A program made the position numbers and the translations under genes. The notes under the pieces were generated by a model. The model was given only the letters and a program-made list of their open reading frames with translations, made no database searches and had not been told where the DNA came from. Of a DNA stretch of 64,000 bases, positions 38,441-50,449 are shown piece after piece; within the stretch, counting starts at the first letter, position 1, and every line of letters begins with the position of its first letter. Source of the stretch: Linanthus parryae (taxonomy: Eukaryota > Streptophyta > Magnoliopsida > Ericales > Polemoniaceae); NCBI GenBank assembly GCA_023055425.1, contig JALGPY010000003.1, forward strand, positions 74,313,491-74,377,490, read 5' to 3'.

Positions 38441-38704
38441 GGAAGATCACGGCAGCAACACCATCATCGTCAGGTCTCTTTTCCAATGAAGTGTGGTTGA
38501 GTAAGTTTTGGGATCTAAAAGTGCCAAAAAAGGTTTTGATCCCTTGCTGGAGAGTTTGGCATAGTTCTTTGCCAACAGCTACAAAACTTAGAGACAGAAG
38601 AGTGGAAGTTGATCCTCTATGTCGTTTGTGTTCGAAAGAAGTTGAAACTGCAGATCATTTATTTTTCTATTGCAACCATTCACACAGGTATGGGGGGCTC
38701 TGCT
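38441..38704 (+). pseudogene. LINE ORF2 remnant, zf-RVT-like domain
   Basis: The frame reads WLSKFWDLKVPKKV, WRVWHSSLPTATKL, then DPLCRLCSKEVETADHLFFYC: the Cys-x2-Cys and His/Cys spacing of the zinc-binding domain found after reverse transcriptase in plant L1 elements. A shift follows near 38690. Confidence 0.8.
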
Positions 38705-38775
38705 AGGAGAAGACTTTCTTGCGAGAAGAAATATGGGAATTCTAGATTTGCTGGTGGAGATATTCATGAAAGAAG

Positions 38776-39494
38776 AAGCGCAGATCTGCGAGCTAGCCGC
38801 ACTCACCGTATGGACAATTTAGAGATATAGAAATGAAGAAGTGTTCAACAGGCAAGGAGGAAACCCAAATGTGATTGCGAAAATGAGCAAGGAGTACTAT
38901 TTGTGGTATAAAGAGGCTCATGTTTCTGGGAAGTTGGAGGAAACGGGTATTACAACGAATATTGGCAGTAATCAATGGTCAGCTCCACCGTCGGGGGTAG
39001 CAAAAATCAACACAGACGCTTGTTGGATTCAGTACGGACCAGCTACGGGGGTGGGCTTAGTTTTGCGAGATCATGACGGAAATTATATTGCGGCCAGACA
39101 GAGGAGATTGACAAGGGAACACTCACCGTTAATGGCGGAACTCACGGCTATCCGAGAAGGACTTGTGTTTGCACCAGAAAGCGGCTATGGTTCAGTAGTG
39201 GTGGAATCTGATTGTCAGATAGCAATTCAACTTCTTAACAGTGGGATGGCAGGAAAGACAAGGGAGCTAAATGCGATCTCAGACCTCAAAAACAGATTAT
39301 CCGAGTGTCGAGACTTGATGTCAAAGTTTAATTTAGTTGACTTTTCTTTCTTTAAAAGAGAAGGCAATAAATTTTCCCATTTAGTCGCCTCGAAGGCTAT
39401 CGACGAGGACGATATTAGCTATTATGTTCAAGTCCCGTATTGGGCAGTTGATGTAAACTCTTATGATTTTGCGGGGTTGACGACCCTTAATTAG
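38776..39494 (+). pseudogene. LINE ORF2 remnant, RNase H-like C-terminus
   Basis: This continues the same ancestral protein: CELAALTVWTI, then TAG in place of the usual Trp codon at 38820, then RYRNEEVFN. The RNase H-like domain carries INTDACWI, VLRDHDGN, MAELTAIREGL and VVVESDCQIAI, with Asp and Glu at the expected catalytic places. The frame from 38841 to the stop at 39494 is open, 217 codons. Alone it could be taken for a cellular RNase H-like gene, but the upstream zinc domain and the A tail mark it as LINE. Confidence 0.8.
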
Positions 39495-40913
39495 AGTTAA
39501 ATTTTCCCTCAAAAAAAAAAAAGGAATACGAGGTTTTTTCTTAATTGGATATAAGCACACAATGGGAAGGAAAGGAAGGAAACAACCCTAGGGTTTGACC
39601 CTACGACCGTCTGCCTCCCTCCTTGCGCGCCAAGCAAGCCGCCGCCAAGGGTCGGTTCGGCCTAGCTGGGGGTTTGATCGCACGTGCTAGGGCTGACCAG
39701 GCCGGCAGCTTGCGGCGGTCTATGTGGGGTTCGGCCAAATAGATTTTGTGGGGCCCTTGGACCGTTTTGACCCTAGAAAATTCAAATTCAACTTAAAATT
39801 GACCATGTGCGTTAAAATTGGATTTTAGCTGTATTATGTGCTTATGCATGGTGATTGGATGTGGCCCTAGATGTGGATGATGTGGATGTTTATTTTTGTG
39901 GTTTGGTTTTATTGTACTTAATGTAATTATTAAGTTTTAGGCATGCATTTGTTTTCTCCTCAACTTGTGAGGCATCTCTATTTAGTATAGGGGCTAGCTA
40001 GTATAGATAGTTAGATGATAGCCAAGACATAGAGGAGAAGGCTTAAAGACCGGAAGAACCACAAAGATGCCATTATTCCACAAGCTAAGGCGCATGGACT
40101 AAAGATGGGGTCACATGGAGATGAGCATGCTATTTTTTAGGTCATATAGATATTCTAATTGACTTGGGAATATCTTAGTTTAAGGAGGCCACATCCACAT
40201 CACGTTTACTTATTATTTGTGGTTGTTTATTTATTGTCTTGTTATTTATCTTTGGTGTATGTTTGATGCATGCAAATTCTAACAAGATAATAATCAAAAC
40301 CCGGATACTTAATTTTGGGATTGCCCAACTCAAATACGTGGATCGGCTGATATGGATCAACAAAACAGTTAAAATTTTCAAGAAAATCCCACAACGGTAA
40401 ATATTGCGATTTGCCTTCTCTTACTTAAACACTCGTCATGATCAGAGAATATTAAATTCGGACTTGCCAAAGCAGGGCGATTTAATTGATCTAGATATGG
40501 CACGACGGCACAAGCTAGTAATGTGTGTCTGTTCAAGTAAGAGGATGAACGCACCTGAGCTATTTCAATAGGATTGAAAGCTTAGAGGCAAATAATTAGG
40601 ATTATCTATAGATAGATAAATAAGTAGTTATTTGCCGAATTGAACCAAGAGTTGCATGGGAAGCAATTAGAAATTGTTCCTACCTAAATAACTAATTTTT
40701 GGGTGACTTCCAAAGCAAGCTCAAGAAGAGGTGAAATAAGGATCTTGGACCACTAGAAAATATATGATATTTTCTGCATTAATGGTGAGGGCTATTAATC
40801 CGAGAAAAATAGTGGGAGTTATATTCGTAATCTAGCCATTTTTGAATATAGTCATTTCTTCACAAAATACTAAAACTTGTATATTTCTCATTTTGTAGAA
40901 TTCCAACTACAAA

Positions 40914-41540
40914 CAATCAATCGACATCGAACACATCACAATGATCAGTCCTTGAGAAGTACAAACTTTCTAGAATCAATTTTTCTGGACTGGTACAAAA
41001 ACTTGCGAATTGTTCTCAAGCAAGAAAATAAGATGTACATTCTAGAGGAACCCGTTCCTGAAGCCCCAAAAAATAATGATGCCACTTTAAAGGCGCATCA
41101 GAATATTGTTGACGGCTCTACTGATGTGACTCGCCTGATGCTTTGCACCATGACCTCTGAGTTTCAGAAGCAACATGATTACATGGAGGCGTATGATATG
41201 ATCATACATTTGAGACAACTCCTCCAAGAGCAAGCAAGACATGAGCGGTATGATGTGTCTAAGGCATTATACAAATGTCATATGTCAGAGGGAAACCCGG
41301 TGGGGTCTCATGTACTCCGCATGATCGGGTACTTGGAGAGTCTCACGCGTCTTGGGTTTCCGGTGGGTCAAGAGTTGGCCACTGATATCATCATGCAATC
41401 GTTGCCGGATAGTTCTAGCCAGTTCATCATCAACTATAACATGAATGAGTCAGCAAACCTCTACCAGATTTGCTCAATATGTTGAGGACAGCTGAGGAAA
41501 GCATTAACAAGGGAAAAGGCAAGGCCATACTGATGGTCAA
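40914..41540 (+). pseudogene. Copia element C gag, 5' part
   Basis: The start codon is lost (ATGGCAAAC has become ACTACAAAC). The frame then carries NLRIVLKQENKMYILEEPVP, MLCTMTSEFQKQHDYMEAYD, EGNPVGSHVLRMIGYLESLT and ATDIIMQSLPDSSSQFIINY. A shift occurs near 41450. It is cut at 41540 by the Sirevirus and resumes at 51687. Confidence 0.87.
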
Positions 41541-42745
41541 TGAAAGACAGCAATGTAGGAAGTAATACATGATCGATACTCTGGAAGGGGGGGGGGTAGA
41601 ATAGAGTATGGCAAATTTTTCCAAAAGAGTGGTTTCAAATAAGTCTGTGGCAAGGAGTGAGTGTTTCAAGTCCTTGGAATCAAAACAGAGAGTTAAAAGT
41701 TTGCTGATAGTTAAGGCCTTAAAATGACTTTCAAGTCCTTGAACTGAAAATCTGTTTTTGTGCAGTAAATAAGATAAGTACAGAACTATATAAGAATGCT
41801 AGGGACACAAGGATTTATACAGTTCAGTCCAATTGGACCTATGTCTCTACTTCAGGGACTTGATCCCTGCAGATTTTCAACTCCATTCATATTAATCAAA
41901 AGCTAAGCCCTAGATCTCAAGCACAGAGAGTTCCCGTACTCTGTTACAGCTTGTGGTTCTCACTAACCTATCTAGTACCTGCTCTAGCTAACTGATTCAA
42001 CAATAATTCTCTATTGTTCACTTGAAAAACTCACGAGAATGAGATTTGAGAAGTATTATAAAAATAATATACAAATGAAGTACAGAAAGAAGAGCACTAA
42101 GAACTGATAACGCAGTTGTGTATGCAGTGATTGGATTGAGTGAAATGAATCTCCTTCTATGCTGCTTGTCAATCCTAGAGAATGTCTGAGTGTTCTATGT
42201 TTTTTTCTCTTCGAATCTATTAAGCCATTCCCCCTCTTATGCAGCTATTTTGAATTGTAGATCTTTAGGATATTCTGAAACCAAACTTTCCTAAAATCCA
42301 GCAGCATATCTTGACTTCTTTAACAGCTCTCCCAACAACTAGTTGCTCAGTATATTCAACGATACTAACTTGATCTTGTATCTGAGAGTGTTTACGAAAG
42401 TCCATGCAAGATTTCATAAACACAAAATCAATTTGAGAACTCTATTTCCTTTCCTGCAAAACATAGAGATAAGGAAACAATTCCTGCAAAATAGGTAACT
42501 ACTTATCCCTGCGAAAACTTAGTCAAACAGGGAGTTTAGCAACAGTTTAAAGTATCAAAATAATTTTTCTTTCATCATCAAATAAGATATAATCAAGCAT
42601 AGGAGATCAAGAGTCAGATAAGAGTGAAAAGCTCCCCCTAAGTTCATGCTACATAATGCAGTGTATATTTCAAACCTTTGAAAGCTGTTTCAAGGCCTTG
42701 AAACAGTGCTGCTGTTTCAAGCCTTTGAAACAAGCTGAACTTACA
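41541..42745 (-). repeat. 3' LTR of Sirevirus 1
   Basis: 1205 bp, next to the polypurine run AAGGGAGAGAT on the minus strand (42746-42757). Near its minus-strand end is a C tract flanked by a 7-bp inverted repeat (41576-41582 and 41603-41609). Confidence 0.9.
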
Positions 42746-43126
42746 ATCTCTCCCTTGATGAAAGACAAAACCACAATTCTTTGAGAACTGTATCTCTGCA
42801 AAACTTAGACATTTGAGCATAGTAGAATAATCATGATAATCTCAGATAATAAATTGAAGCACAAATTAAATTACAATCCAACTTATTAAACAGTTAAGCA
42901 GAAAAAAATCCTACTGATCTACACCAGATTTCTAAACCAGCAAAAGTATCAGAATTCAACACTTAAGTTTCTCCCCCTTTTTGACTCAAATAAAAAAGAA
43001 TGAGAAAATGTTGGATCAAAGTTTTTGAAAACTTAAAAGAAAGTGGTTTTAAAGGATAGAAAACTTCAAGACTTTGAAGAGAAATTCAAGGCCTTGAAAG
43101 AGAAGAAAGAAGAGGCAATAATCAGG
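42746..43126 (-). other. Sirevirus 1 spacer between env-like gene and 3' LTR
   Basis: Non-coding, with the polypurine tract at the left edge and a palindromic TCAAGGCCTTGA at 43086. A second purine-rich stretch (minus strand of the CTCCCCCTTTTT at 42971-42982) is present. Confidence 0.7.
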
Positions 43127-44910
43127 GGGTTGGTTCTCCATCTCCCTTAGGCTCAACATCTTCTTCTCCACTATCTTCTTCATCATCCCATTGTTCTTCT
43201 CCCAATGCATCTTCTTCACCAGGTTCTGCAAGAACATCTTCCTCAAAAATCTCTGCCTCAGTCACTATCTCTGGAATGTTTTCTTTTTTTTCTTAAGATA
43301 CTTGATCAACATTACCGAGTCTGGACTGTCTTCATCCTCTTGTTCCTGTGCTTCACCACCTCGATCTTGAGAAACATGTTTCCCAGTGTCCTTCACCGCT
43401 GCAACATCTTCATGAGTAGTATGCTCACTAAAGAAGTCTTTAGTTGATCCATCTTTCTTTGATCCTTCTGCAGCTTGTGAAACTTCTTCCTCCACATGAA
43501 TCACATTGATGATTTTGAAAATGCTTTCAACCATATACCTTATTTGTTTGAACTCAGTGCCAAACTCATGCTGATTTTCCTTCAACTCATCCATATCATT
43601 CTCTAGGACATCAAGCCTTTTAAGTACCATTGAAAGGTCTTGAGATTGGGAGGGTAGGTTTGAAGGAGAGGTCAAGGATTTGGGTTTTAGAAACTTCTTG
43701 GATTGCAACTCTTCTTCAGAAAAATCAGAATATAACTTCCAAACTCCCTAACTGGTTTTCACTATTTCAATTCTTTCAAAGGCTTTCTCATCTAGCATAC
43801 CAAAACCAGTGGTAATAGTTTCCTATCTGTCATTTGGAATCTCAAGGTGTTGGAAGAAAAGATACAATAGGTTGGCAAAAGGCAAAGGGTTCTTTCTTTC
43901 CTTATTCTGAGAATAAAGCATGTGTTCCATCACAGTTGAAGGAAGATCAATCTCATACCCATGCATAATCAAGTACATCAAGTATAACACCATATCAGAC
44001 AACAACTCTTTTGAATTCTCCTTAGGCACTACACACCTCATCAAGATGGAAAATAGGAATTTGGCTTCAACAGTTGGCACAGAGTGTGTTAACTGATTTG
44101 AGGAGGTAGCAGTATTGGGTAGAAAGAACTCTTCTCTATCCAATTTCAAGGCTTGAATCTTATTGGGATAGTTGTCTGTGTTATACCTCTTTGGGACAGC
44201 GTAGAACATTAGAAAATTTTGAGTGATATAACTCCATCCTTATACTAGCCACTTTAGATGTAATCATGAAGTTAACATTCTTGATTTGATTCATGTTTAG
44301 ATAGAAGAACCTATTGATTCTAGGGTAGGCAACTTCTGGAGGGTTTAGAATTTTCCAAAGAGAACTTTTCTTCAACCTCGTAATGCACTCCAGATTCATA
44401 CCTTTCATCATGTTAACACTAATCATACTATAGTAGGCTACTGTTCTAGAAGCAAAACCATATAACACACTCCTCTAGCAACATTACTGACAAACCACTT
44501 GTTATTAATGACAGATTTCTTACTAGGAGATGGTTGTTTCTATGAATAGATCTGAAGTTCTTTTCCAGTGTTCTTCTCTGGTTCTTCATCTGTAACCTTC
44601 CCTTTTCCTTTGTCAGTTTTTGTAGGCTTCTTGTTCTTCACCTTCTTAGGGCTAGCAATCTGTTCCTCTGGCTGTTTCTCAGGAGCAGATAGATATGTCT
44701 TCTTCTTCTTCTTCTTTCTAGAAGTTAAGTCTGATCCTTCGTGATCTTCTTCTTTGGAGGAGAAGGAGCCTTTTTTGCACTTTGGGTTCTGGAACTGGAA
44801 TCATCACTTAAGGTTTGAACCTCTTCCTCATAAGTCTTTCTCTTCTTTTCAGAACCTTTCTTAGGACCTCCAGCCATCTTGATTCTTTCAGAAGTTCTTC
44901 TTGAGGTCAT
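43127..44910 (-). pseudogene. Sirevirus 1 env-like protein
   Basis: The start is probably ATG 44910 (MTSRRTSERIKMAGGPKK). It has a Lys/Ser-rich N-terminus, then a conserved middle domain (TVAYYSMISVNMMKGMNLEC, LWKILNPPEVAYPRINRFFY; LMRCVVPKENSKELLSDM, YEIDLPSTVMEHMLYSQN), then a coiled-coil-like stretch (MVLKRLDVLENDMDELKENQ) and an acidic Glu/Asp-rich tail. Frames are broken near 44725, 44470, 44200, 43820 and 43265. The middle domain also occurs in Sirevirus 2 (59661-60305). The product of this third gene has no proven function; I see no clear signal peptide or transmembrane segment, so a true envelope role is not supported here. Confidence 0.75.
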
Positions 44911-45316
44911 TAGGGTTTGAGGGTATAGAAGAGAGAGCCAGGAGAGATAAGAGAGATAGAGAGAGAAAGAAGAAGATAAATACTGAAGAGTTTGAGTCTG
45001 AAAAGGAAACATAAATATTTTCAAATCTTTTAAGATGTGCATATTCAGTTAAAATTCATATTTATGTGTGATGTGGGAAAGAAATATATTACTAATTTTA
45101 AAAAGGAAATAATTTTTAAGAAATAAAAGCAATATTGAGAAATTATCTACAGAGATAACACCCAACATTAAAGATCCAATCTATTGGCTATGTAACATAT
45201 GGACTTATTTTCAAGGCTTTGGAAAACATTTCAATGCCTTAGAAAGCTATACTGTTGTAGCAAATAAAATCAAGGCTTTGAAAAGATTTTCAAGGCTTTG
45301 AAAATCCATTCAAAAC

Positions 45317-46009
45317 TTAAAAGCATTTAATACTTACCAGATACTCCCCCGAAACCAAAGCTTCCTTATTTAGCATGCCCAGATATAATCTCAGGGCTGA
45401 AAATCTTTCCTCTGGCAGTGATTTAGTGAAGATATCTGCCAATTTCATGTTAGTATACACAAATTCAAGAGCAACATCACCTTTCTCAGCATGATCTATG
45501 ATGAAATGATGTCTAACATCTATGAGTTTGGTCCTTGAGTGATGAACTGGATTCTTTGTAATTGATATTGCACTAGTGTTGTCACATTTGATAGGTATAT
45601 CTTTGAAATCAAATCCAAGGTCTCTCATTTGCTAAGCTATCCACAACACTTTTGAGTAGCAAGCTCCAGCTGCTATGTATTCAGCTTCTGCTGTTAATAA
45701 AGCTACAGAGTTTTGTTTCTTTGAATGCCAGCTGATCAGGGATGATCCAAGAAATTGGCAACACCCTGAAGTGATTTTTCTGTCAAATTTGTAACCTGAA
45801 AAGTCAGCATCTGAATAGCCACACAAATAGAAATTAGAGTGTTTATGATACCAACGCTCTAAGTCTTTGGTACCATTAATATACCTGAAAATTCTTTTGA
45901 CACCAACCAAGTGTGATTCTGTAGGATCATCTTGAAATTTAGCACACATACAAACACTAAACATAATGTCTGGTCTACTAGCAGTGAGATATAGCAATGG
46001 TCCAATCAT
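45317..46009 (-). pseudogene. Sirevirus 1 RNase H
   Basis: Two minus-strand frames: MIGPLLYLTASRPDIMFSVC, YSDADFSGYKFDRK, KKQNSVALLTAEAEYIAAGA (45632-46009), then KCDNTSAISITKNPVHHSRT, DVRHHFIIDHAEKGD, LADIFTKSLPEERFS (45317-45628). These are the standard copia RNase H motifs. One stop separates them. Confidence 0.9.
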
Positions 46010-46021
46010 ACCTCTATACTC

Positions 46022-46833
46022 TTACAAATTTACACTCTTACTAGTTCGATCCTTGTCTAATGAAAATTTAGAGCTCGTAGGGGTTTTTGCTACCTTGGGC
46101 TGAGACATATTGTATTTTTTTACCAAGTCCTTGGTATACTTGTTTTGATGCAGAAAGATTCCTTTCTTCATCTTATGTACATGAAGTCCAAGAAAGAAGT
46201 TTAACTCTCCCATAAAGCTCATCTCGAATTCCCTGCTCATAAGACTTGAGAAATACTTGCAAAGAGAGTCATTAGTAGCTCCAAACAGAATATCATCAAC
46301 ATATACTTCAACTATTAGAATATATTTCTCACGAGTCTTTATGAAAAGGGTTTTATCCACTAATCCTCTTTTGAAATCATTTTCAAGTAGAAACTTTGAC
46401 AATCTTTCATACCAAGCCCTTGGAGCTTGTTTCAAACCATAAAGAGCCTTGGCAAGTCTATAAATATGATTTGGAAACTCATCATTTTCAAAACCAGGAG
46501 GAGAGAAACATAAACGTCTTCTTGTAAATATCCATTTAGAAAGGCATATTTAACATCTATTTGAAAAAGTTTCCTATTTCTGTGTGATGCAAATGCAGGT
46601 AGCATTCTAATTGCCTCTAACCTTCAAGCACGAGCAAACGTCTCCTTATAATCAATTCCGTCTTCCTCGTTGTAGCCTTGAGCTACCAGTCTTGCTTTGT
46701 TTCTGATTACCTTGCCATTCTCATCTAATTTATTTTTGAATACCCATCTGGTGCCAATGACAGACTGATCTTTAGTAGGAGGAATTAGATTCCAAACCTT
46801 GTTCCTCTCAAATTTATTGAGTTCACTTTTCAT
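46022..46833 (-). pseudogene. Sirevirus 1 reverse transcriptase
   Basis: The frame at 46624-46833 holds the RT start (TRWVFKNKLDENGKVIRNKA, RLVAQGYNEEDGIDY). The frame at 46022-46435 begins MKQAPRAWYERLSKFLLE and contains the catalytic loop YVDDILFGATND. A shift lies between them near 46500-46620. Confidence 0.9.
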
Positions 46834-46903
46834 TGCAATGATCCATTATGATTCTTGTAGTGCTTCTTTCACATTCTTAGGATCCATAAGAGAAACAAAA
46901 GCA

Positions 46904-48349
46904 TTAAAAACACATAGGTTCTACAATTGTGATCTTGTCTGTGTACCAGTGATGGATCAAATATAATGTTTTCAACTGGATGACATGAAATATTTTTGAA
47001 TATCTTCCTTGTGTCCATGGTTCAAGTTCTCGAGAGAAGCTTCTCATGTCTTTGAGAACTAGAGGAAGTGGCCTGTCCACTTTGATTTTCTTGATGTTAA
47101 TTTTCAAGGCTTTGAGACTCACTTTTAACGCCTTGAAAATTCCTTATGTTTTCCTGCAAGCTTTCCTTGGAACCATTTGAATGATCTACTTCATCCTCTG
47201 ACTCATGCTTGTTCAAATTCAAGTCTGCAAAACTTTCACTCAAAGAACCATCATAGCTTTCATAAAAAATGACATGTATACTTTCTTCAACATGCTTGGT
47301 TCTCTTATTATGAACTCTATTATCTATGCTAGTCAGTGAATAATCAAGAGAGATACCTTCATCGCTTCTGGCATCAAACTTACCAGGATTGTCCTTACCA
47401 TTGTTATGAACAAAACAAGTGCAACCAAAAGGTTTGAAGTAAGAGATGTTTGACTTTCTTCCCTTGAAAAGCTCATAAGGGGTCTTCTTCAAGATAGGCC
47501 TAATCAGGCACCTGTTAAGTATATAGTTGGCAGTGTTTACAGCTTCTTTCCAAAAGGATTTTGGCAACTTGTTCTCCAGAAGCATTGTCCTTGACAAGTC
47601 TTCAAGATTCATGTTCTTTCTTTCAACAACACTTTTAGTTGAGGAGTTCTTGGAGAAGAAAAGTTGTGAGAGATGCCATGCTTAGCACAAAATAAATCAA
47701 ACTCAAGTAGATCAAATTCTCTACCATGATCACTTCTAATTGAAGCAATAGGCAGGTTTTTCAAGGTTTGAAGCTATTTATAAAATTGTGAAAATTTAGC
47801 TAGAGCTTTAGATTTATCTCTAAGAAACATTACCCAAGTAAATCTAGAGAAATCATCTACAATGACTAACATGTACTTCTTACCCTTTGGATTTGGAGTT
47901 CTCATAGGACCACAGAGATCCATATGCAGTAATTTAATGGGTCTAGTAGTACTTGCAAAGTTATTTGGCTTGAATGAACTTCTTTTTTGTTTACCTTGAG
48001 CAAAAAATTTTCATACCTCTTCAACATTGAACTTGATAGAGGGAAGACCTCTTACTAGGTCTTTAGAAACTAACTTGTTCAAAGTGTGCAAGCTAATGTG
48101 TCCAAGCTTTCTGTGCCAAAGCTTTGAATCCTATTTCAAGGCCTTGAAGCACTTCATACTTTCTCCTGCAATTTTGTTAGTGTGAAAAATATAAACATTA
48201 TTTGACCTTGAGGCAGTGAGGATGTAAATTCCAAATTTCTCATTTTGCACCACACATTTGTCTTTGTAAAAAATAATCTTATTACCATTGTCACATAACT
48301 GTGATACACTAAACAAATTAAATTTCAAACCATCAACTAAATAAAACAC
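46904..48349 (-). pseudogene. Sirevirus 1 integrase and linker
   Basis: The minus strand encodes LFSVSQLCDNGNKIIFYKDK (48131-48349), the HHCC finger region (KLWHRKLGHI-like), the core (HMDLCGPMRTPN, VDDFSRFTWV, SDHGREFDLLEF) and the frame 47097-47612 (ENKLPKSFWKEAVNTANYIL, PILKKTPYELFKGRKSNISY). Several stops occur. At 48136-48147 the palindrome TCAAGGCCTTGA lies in coding sequence and reads FKALK. Confidence 0.88.
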
Positions 48350-48419
48350 ATAAATAGAGTTTTCAAAATCTGTACCAATTTTACTAATACCTAAGATGTT
48401 GTATTTGCCCTTTTCACCA

Positions 48420-48515
48420 AGTGTGATTGATCCTTCATATTGCTCTATTAATTATGGGAATAATGATCTCTTTCCACTCATGTGTTTGGAGCAACCACTG
48501 TCCATAAACCATTTA
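48420..48515 (-). pseudogene. Sirevirus 1 protease active-site region
   Basis: The minus strand reads FMDSGCSKHMSGKRSLFP, the DSG form of the retroviral aspartic protease site seen in Sireviruses, followed by a stop. Upstream sequence (48520-49300) contains a coiled-coil-like stretch with repeated FKAL. Confidence 0.8.
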
Positions 48516-49429
48516 TGTTCTCGTTCTTGGTGACACCTTGTAAACACCATTCACTCTCTTACCCAACTGTTACACCAAGTGTGGAATTTAGATTCATATT
48601 CAGGGTCAACCATGTTAGGTGGTCTATCCCCTTTAGGAACCCAAATTTGTCTAAATTATCCCTTGAGTTGAACTGGAAACGTGTTCCTCATTATGTGAGG
48701 GTCTCTTCTTCTAAAAAGACAAGTCATCTTAACATGACCAATTTTCCTGCAGTAATGGCACTTAGGAGAAGTTCTTCTACTCGCCTTCACAAATCTGATG
48801 TTGTTTTTTATAGGAAAATTAGGATTGTAACCAATACCAGTTTTGTGAATAGACTTTAAGCTTCCTCCGAGAATCAGGTTTAAATTGTGTTATGAGCCAA
48901 CAAGTTTGGTCATAAATTTCTTATATTCCTAAAGTTTCTCAGCTAGAGTAGTCCTTTGTTCCTCTAATTCATCAAACTGATGTCTTAGAGTAACAATACT
49001 GTCACTCAAAAGAGAGTTCTCAGTGACTACTTCCTTGACTTGAGTTTTCAAGGCTTTGAAACTGGTTTCTAAGGCCTTGAAATCTCTGTCAGATTTCTTC
49101 TGAGAAATTTCAATATTCTGATTTTGACAATTTGCAAGTTTTGTTTGCTTGCTCATGAACCTTTTCTTTCAAAGTCCTGATTTCTTTTAGATAGTTCTCT
49201 TCATTGAAAAGCATTATTCTAAGATAATCAGAGAGGAAATCTGTTGGTTTTGAAATCAAACAGTTTACCATTACCTCAATGTTCTTTCATAACTTCGATC
49301 ATGCTTGGCCATAAAGGCAGAGGTTGGCATGTTCTTCCTCAAATTCAGAATCACTTGAGGAGTCTTAATCAGTCCAAGAAGCTATCATAGCCTTCTTCCT
49401 TTGTCATGGTATTTCTTCTATAAGTGTTT

Positions 49430-49490
49430 GCTTTTCTTGTGTGGACAGTATCTAATCAAATGTATTGCATCACCACATTCAAAGCAATTC
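49430..49490 (-). pseudogene. Sirevirus 1 gag zinc knuckle
   Basis: The minus strand reads CFECGDAIHLIRYC, which fits C-x2-C-x4-H-x4-C, the nucleic-acid-binding knuckle of gag. It is in a different frame from the main gag ORF. Confidence 0.8.
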
Positions 49491-49746
49491 ATTACTTTAG
49501 GCTTATTACCATGAAAAGAAGATTTACCTTTGTAATCTCTGCTATTGGAGGATTTGTGTTTATCCCTGCTGAAGTCTTTGTTTCCAAAGTTCTTTCATCT
49601 TGAGAATTCCGGTCAAGGATTTGGAAATGAGAGCAAAGGGATGTTCATCATCATCTTCTTCATTTTCAAGGATTGGAGATGGTTCACTCTCCTTAGCCTT
49701 GAGAGCCAACTTCGTGAACTTTGTAGTAGTTCTCCATCAGCTTCAT

Positions 49747-50400
49747 TCATAGAGATCTCATGTGTAAGCAGCTTTCCCTGCAATTCATCAAGTTGAGAGA
49801 TGATAGATCTTGAGCCTCTTCAATAGCAGTAGTTTTTGGTTCCCATTTCGCTTTGGGAGTGCTTCTCACGATCTTTCTGACTTTCTCCTCATTCGTAAAA
49901 TATTTTTTCAAGGAGTCTAGATTGTTGACAATGTATGTAAACCTATTGAACATGTCTTTGATAGACTCATCACCATTTATTTTAAACAATTCATACTGTC
50001 TAAGAAATATGTTGATCTTTGTCTGCTTGACTTGGCTGGTTCCTTCAAAGGTCACCACCAATTTGTCCCATATTTCTGTAAAGTTCTTGCAATCTGAAAT
50101 CCTGTTGAATTCATCTGAACTCAAAGCAGAATATAAGAGATTCATAGCTCTATAATTATTTGAAAACTGTTCTAACTCAGAATTAGAAAGTGAATCCTCA
50201 ACTTTTGGAGTTCTAATCCAATCTTTCTCTGTGTATAATGTATGAGGAACGTTGTGTATGATGTTCCACAACTCTATATCTTGATCAATGATGAACATTT
50301 TCATCAAAGCTTTCCTGTGTACAAAGTTGTCATTACAGAATAGAGGAGGTCTGTTAGCAGCTCTTCTCTGAGAGAAACCACCATCACTTAAAGTACTCAT
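49747..50400 (-). pseudogene. Sirevirus 1 gag
   Basis: ATG at 50400 (MSTLSDGGFSQRRAANRPPL). The frame continues through ALMKMFIIDQDIELWNIIHN, NLLYSALSSDEFNRISDCKN, TEIWDKLVVTFEGTSQVKQT, LRQYELFKINGDESIKDMFN and RFTYIVNNLDSL: the UBN2-type gag polyprotein of plant copia elements. It is open for 217 codons, then shifts before the zinc knuckle. The longer frame from 50448 starts inside the primer-binding site and is not used. Confidence 0.9.
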
Positions 50401-50449
50401 AATCACAAGATGGTTAAATCTATGCAGCGATACAAACTCTGATTCCAAT

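Larger units (their letters stand above)
38441..39522 (+). mobile_element. 5'-truncated L1-type LINE in the leader of C
   Basis: Only the last kilobase of ORF2 remains: a zf-RVT-like zinc-binding domain, then an RNase H-like domain, then a 12-A tail (39511-39522). The related leader in D (near 56172) lacks this segment. AAAAAAAGGAA occurs at both edges and may be the target-site duplication, though the A-rich context makes that uncertain. Confidence 0.85.
38214..40876 (+). other. Leader of element C, split by a LINE
   Basis: Untranslated copia leader with the GC-rich GGCC block at about 39590-39740 and an AT-rich later part before gag. The equivalent leader of D is at 56008-57569. No further gene seen. 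Confidence 0.8.

Noticed and set aside
38841..39494. Stand-alone cellular RNase H-like gene
   Set aside because: It directly follows a zf-RVT-like domain of the same ancestral frame and ends in an A tail within a copia leader, so it is a LINE remnant.
42746..45042. A true viral envelope gene
   Set aside because: It is in the place of the Sirevirus env-like gene, but no signal peptide, cleavage site or transmembrane segment is visible and the frame is broken.
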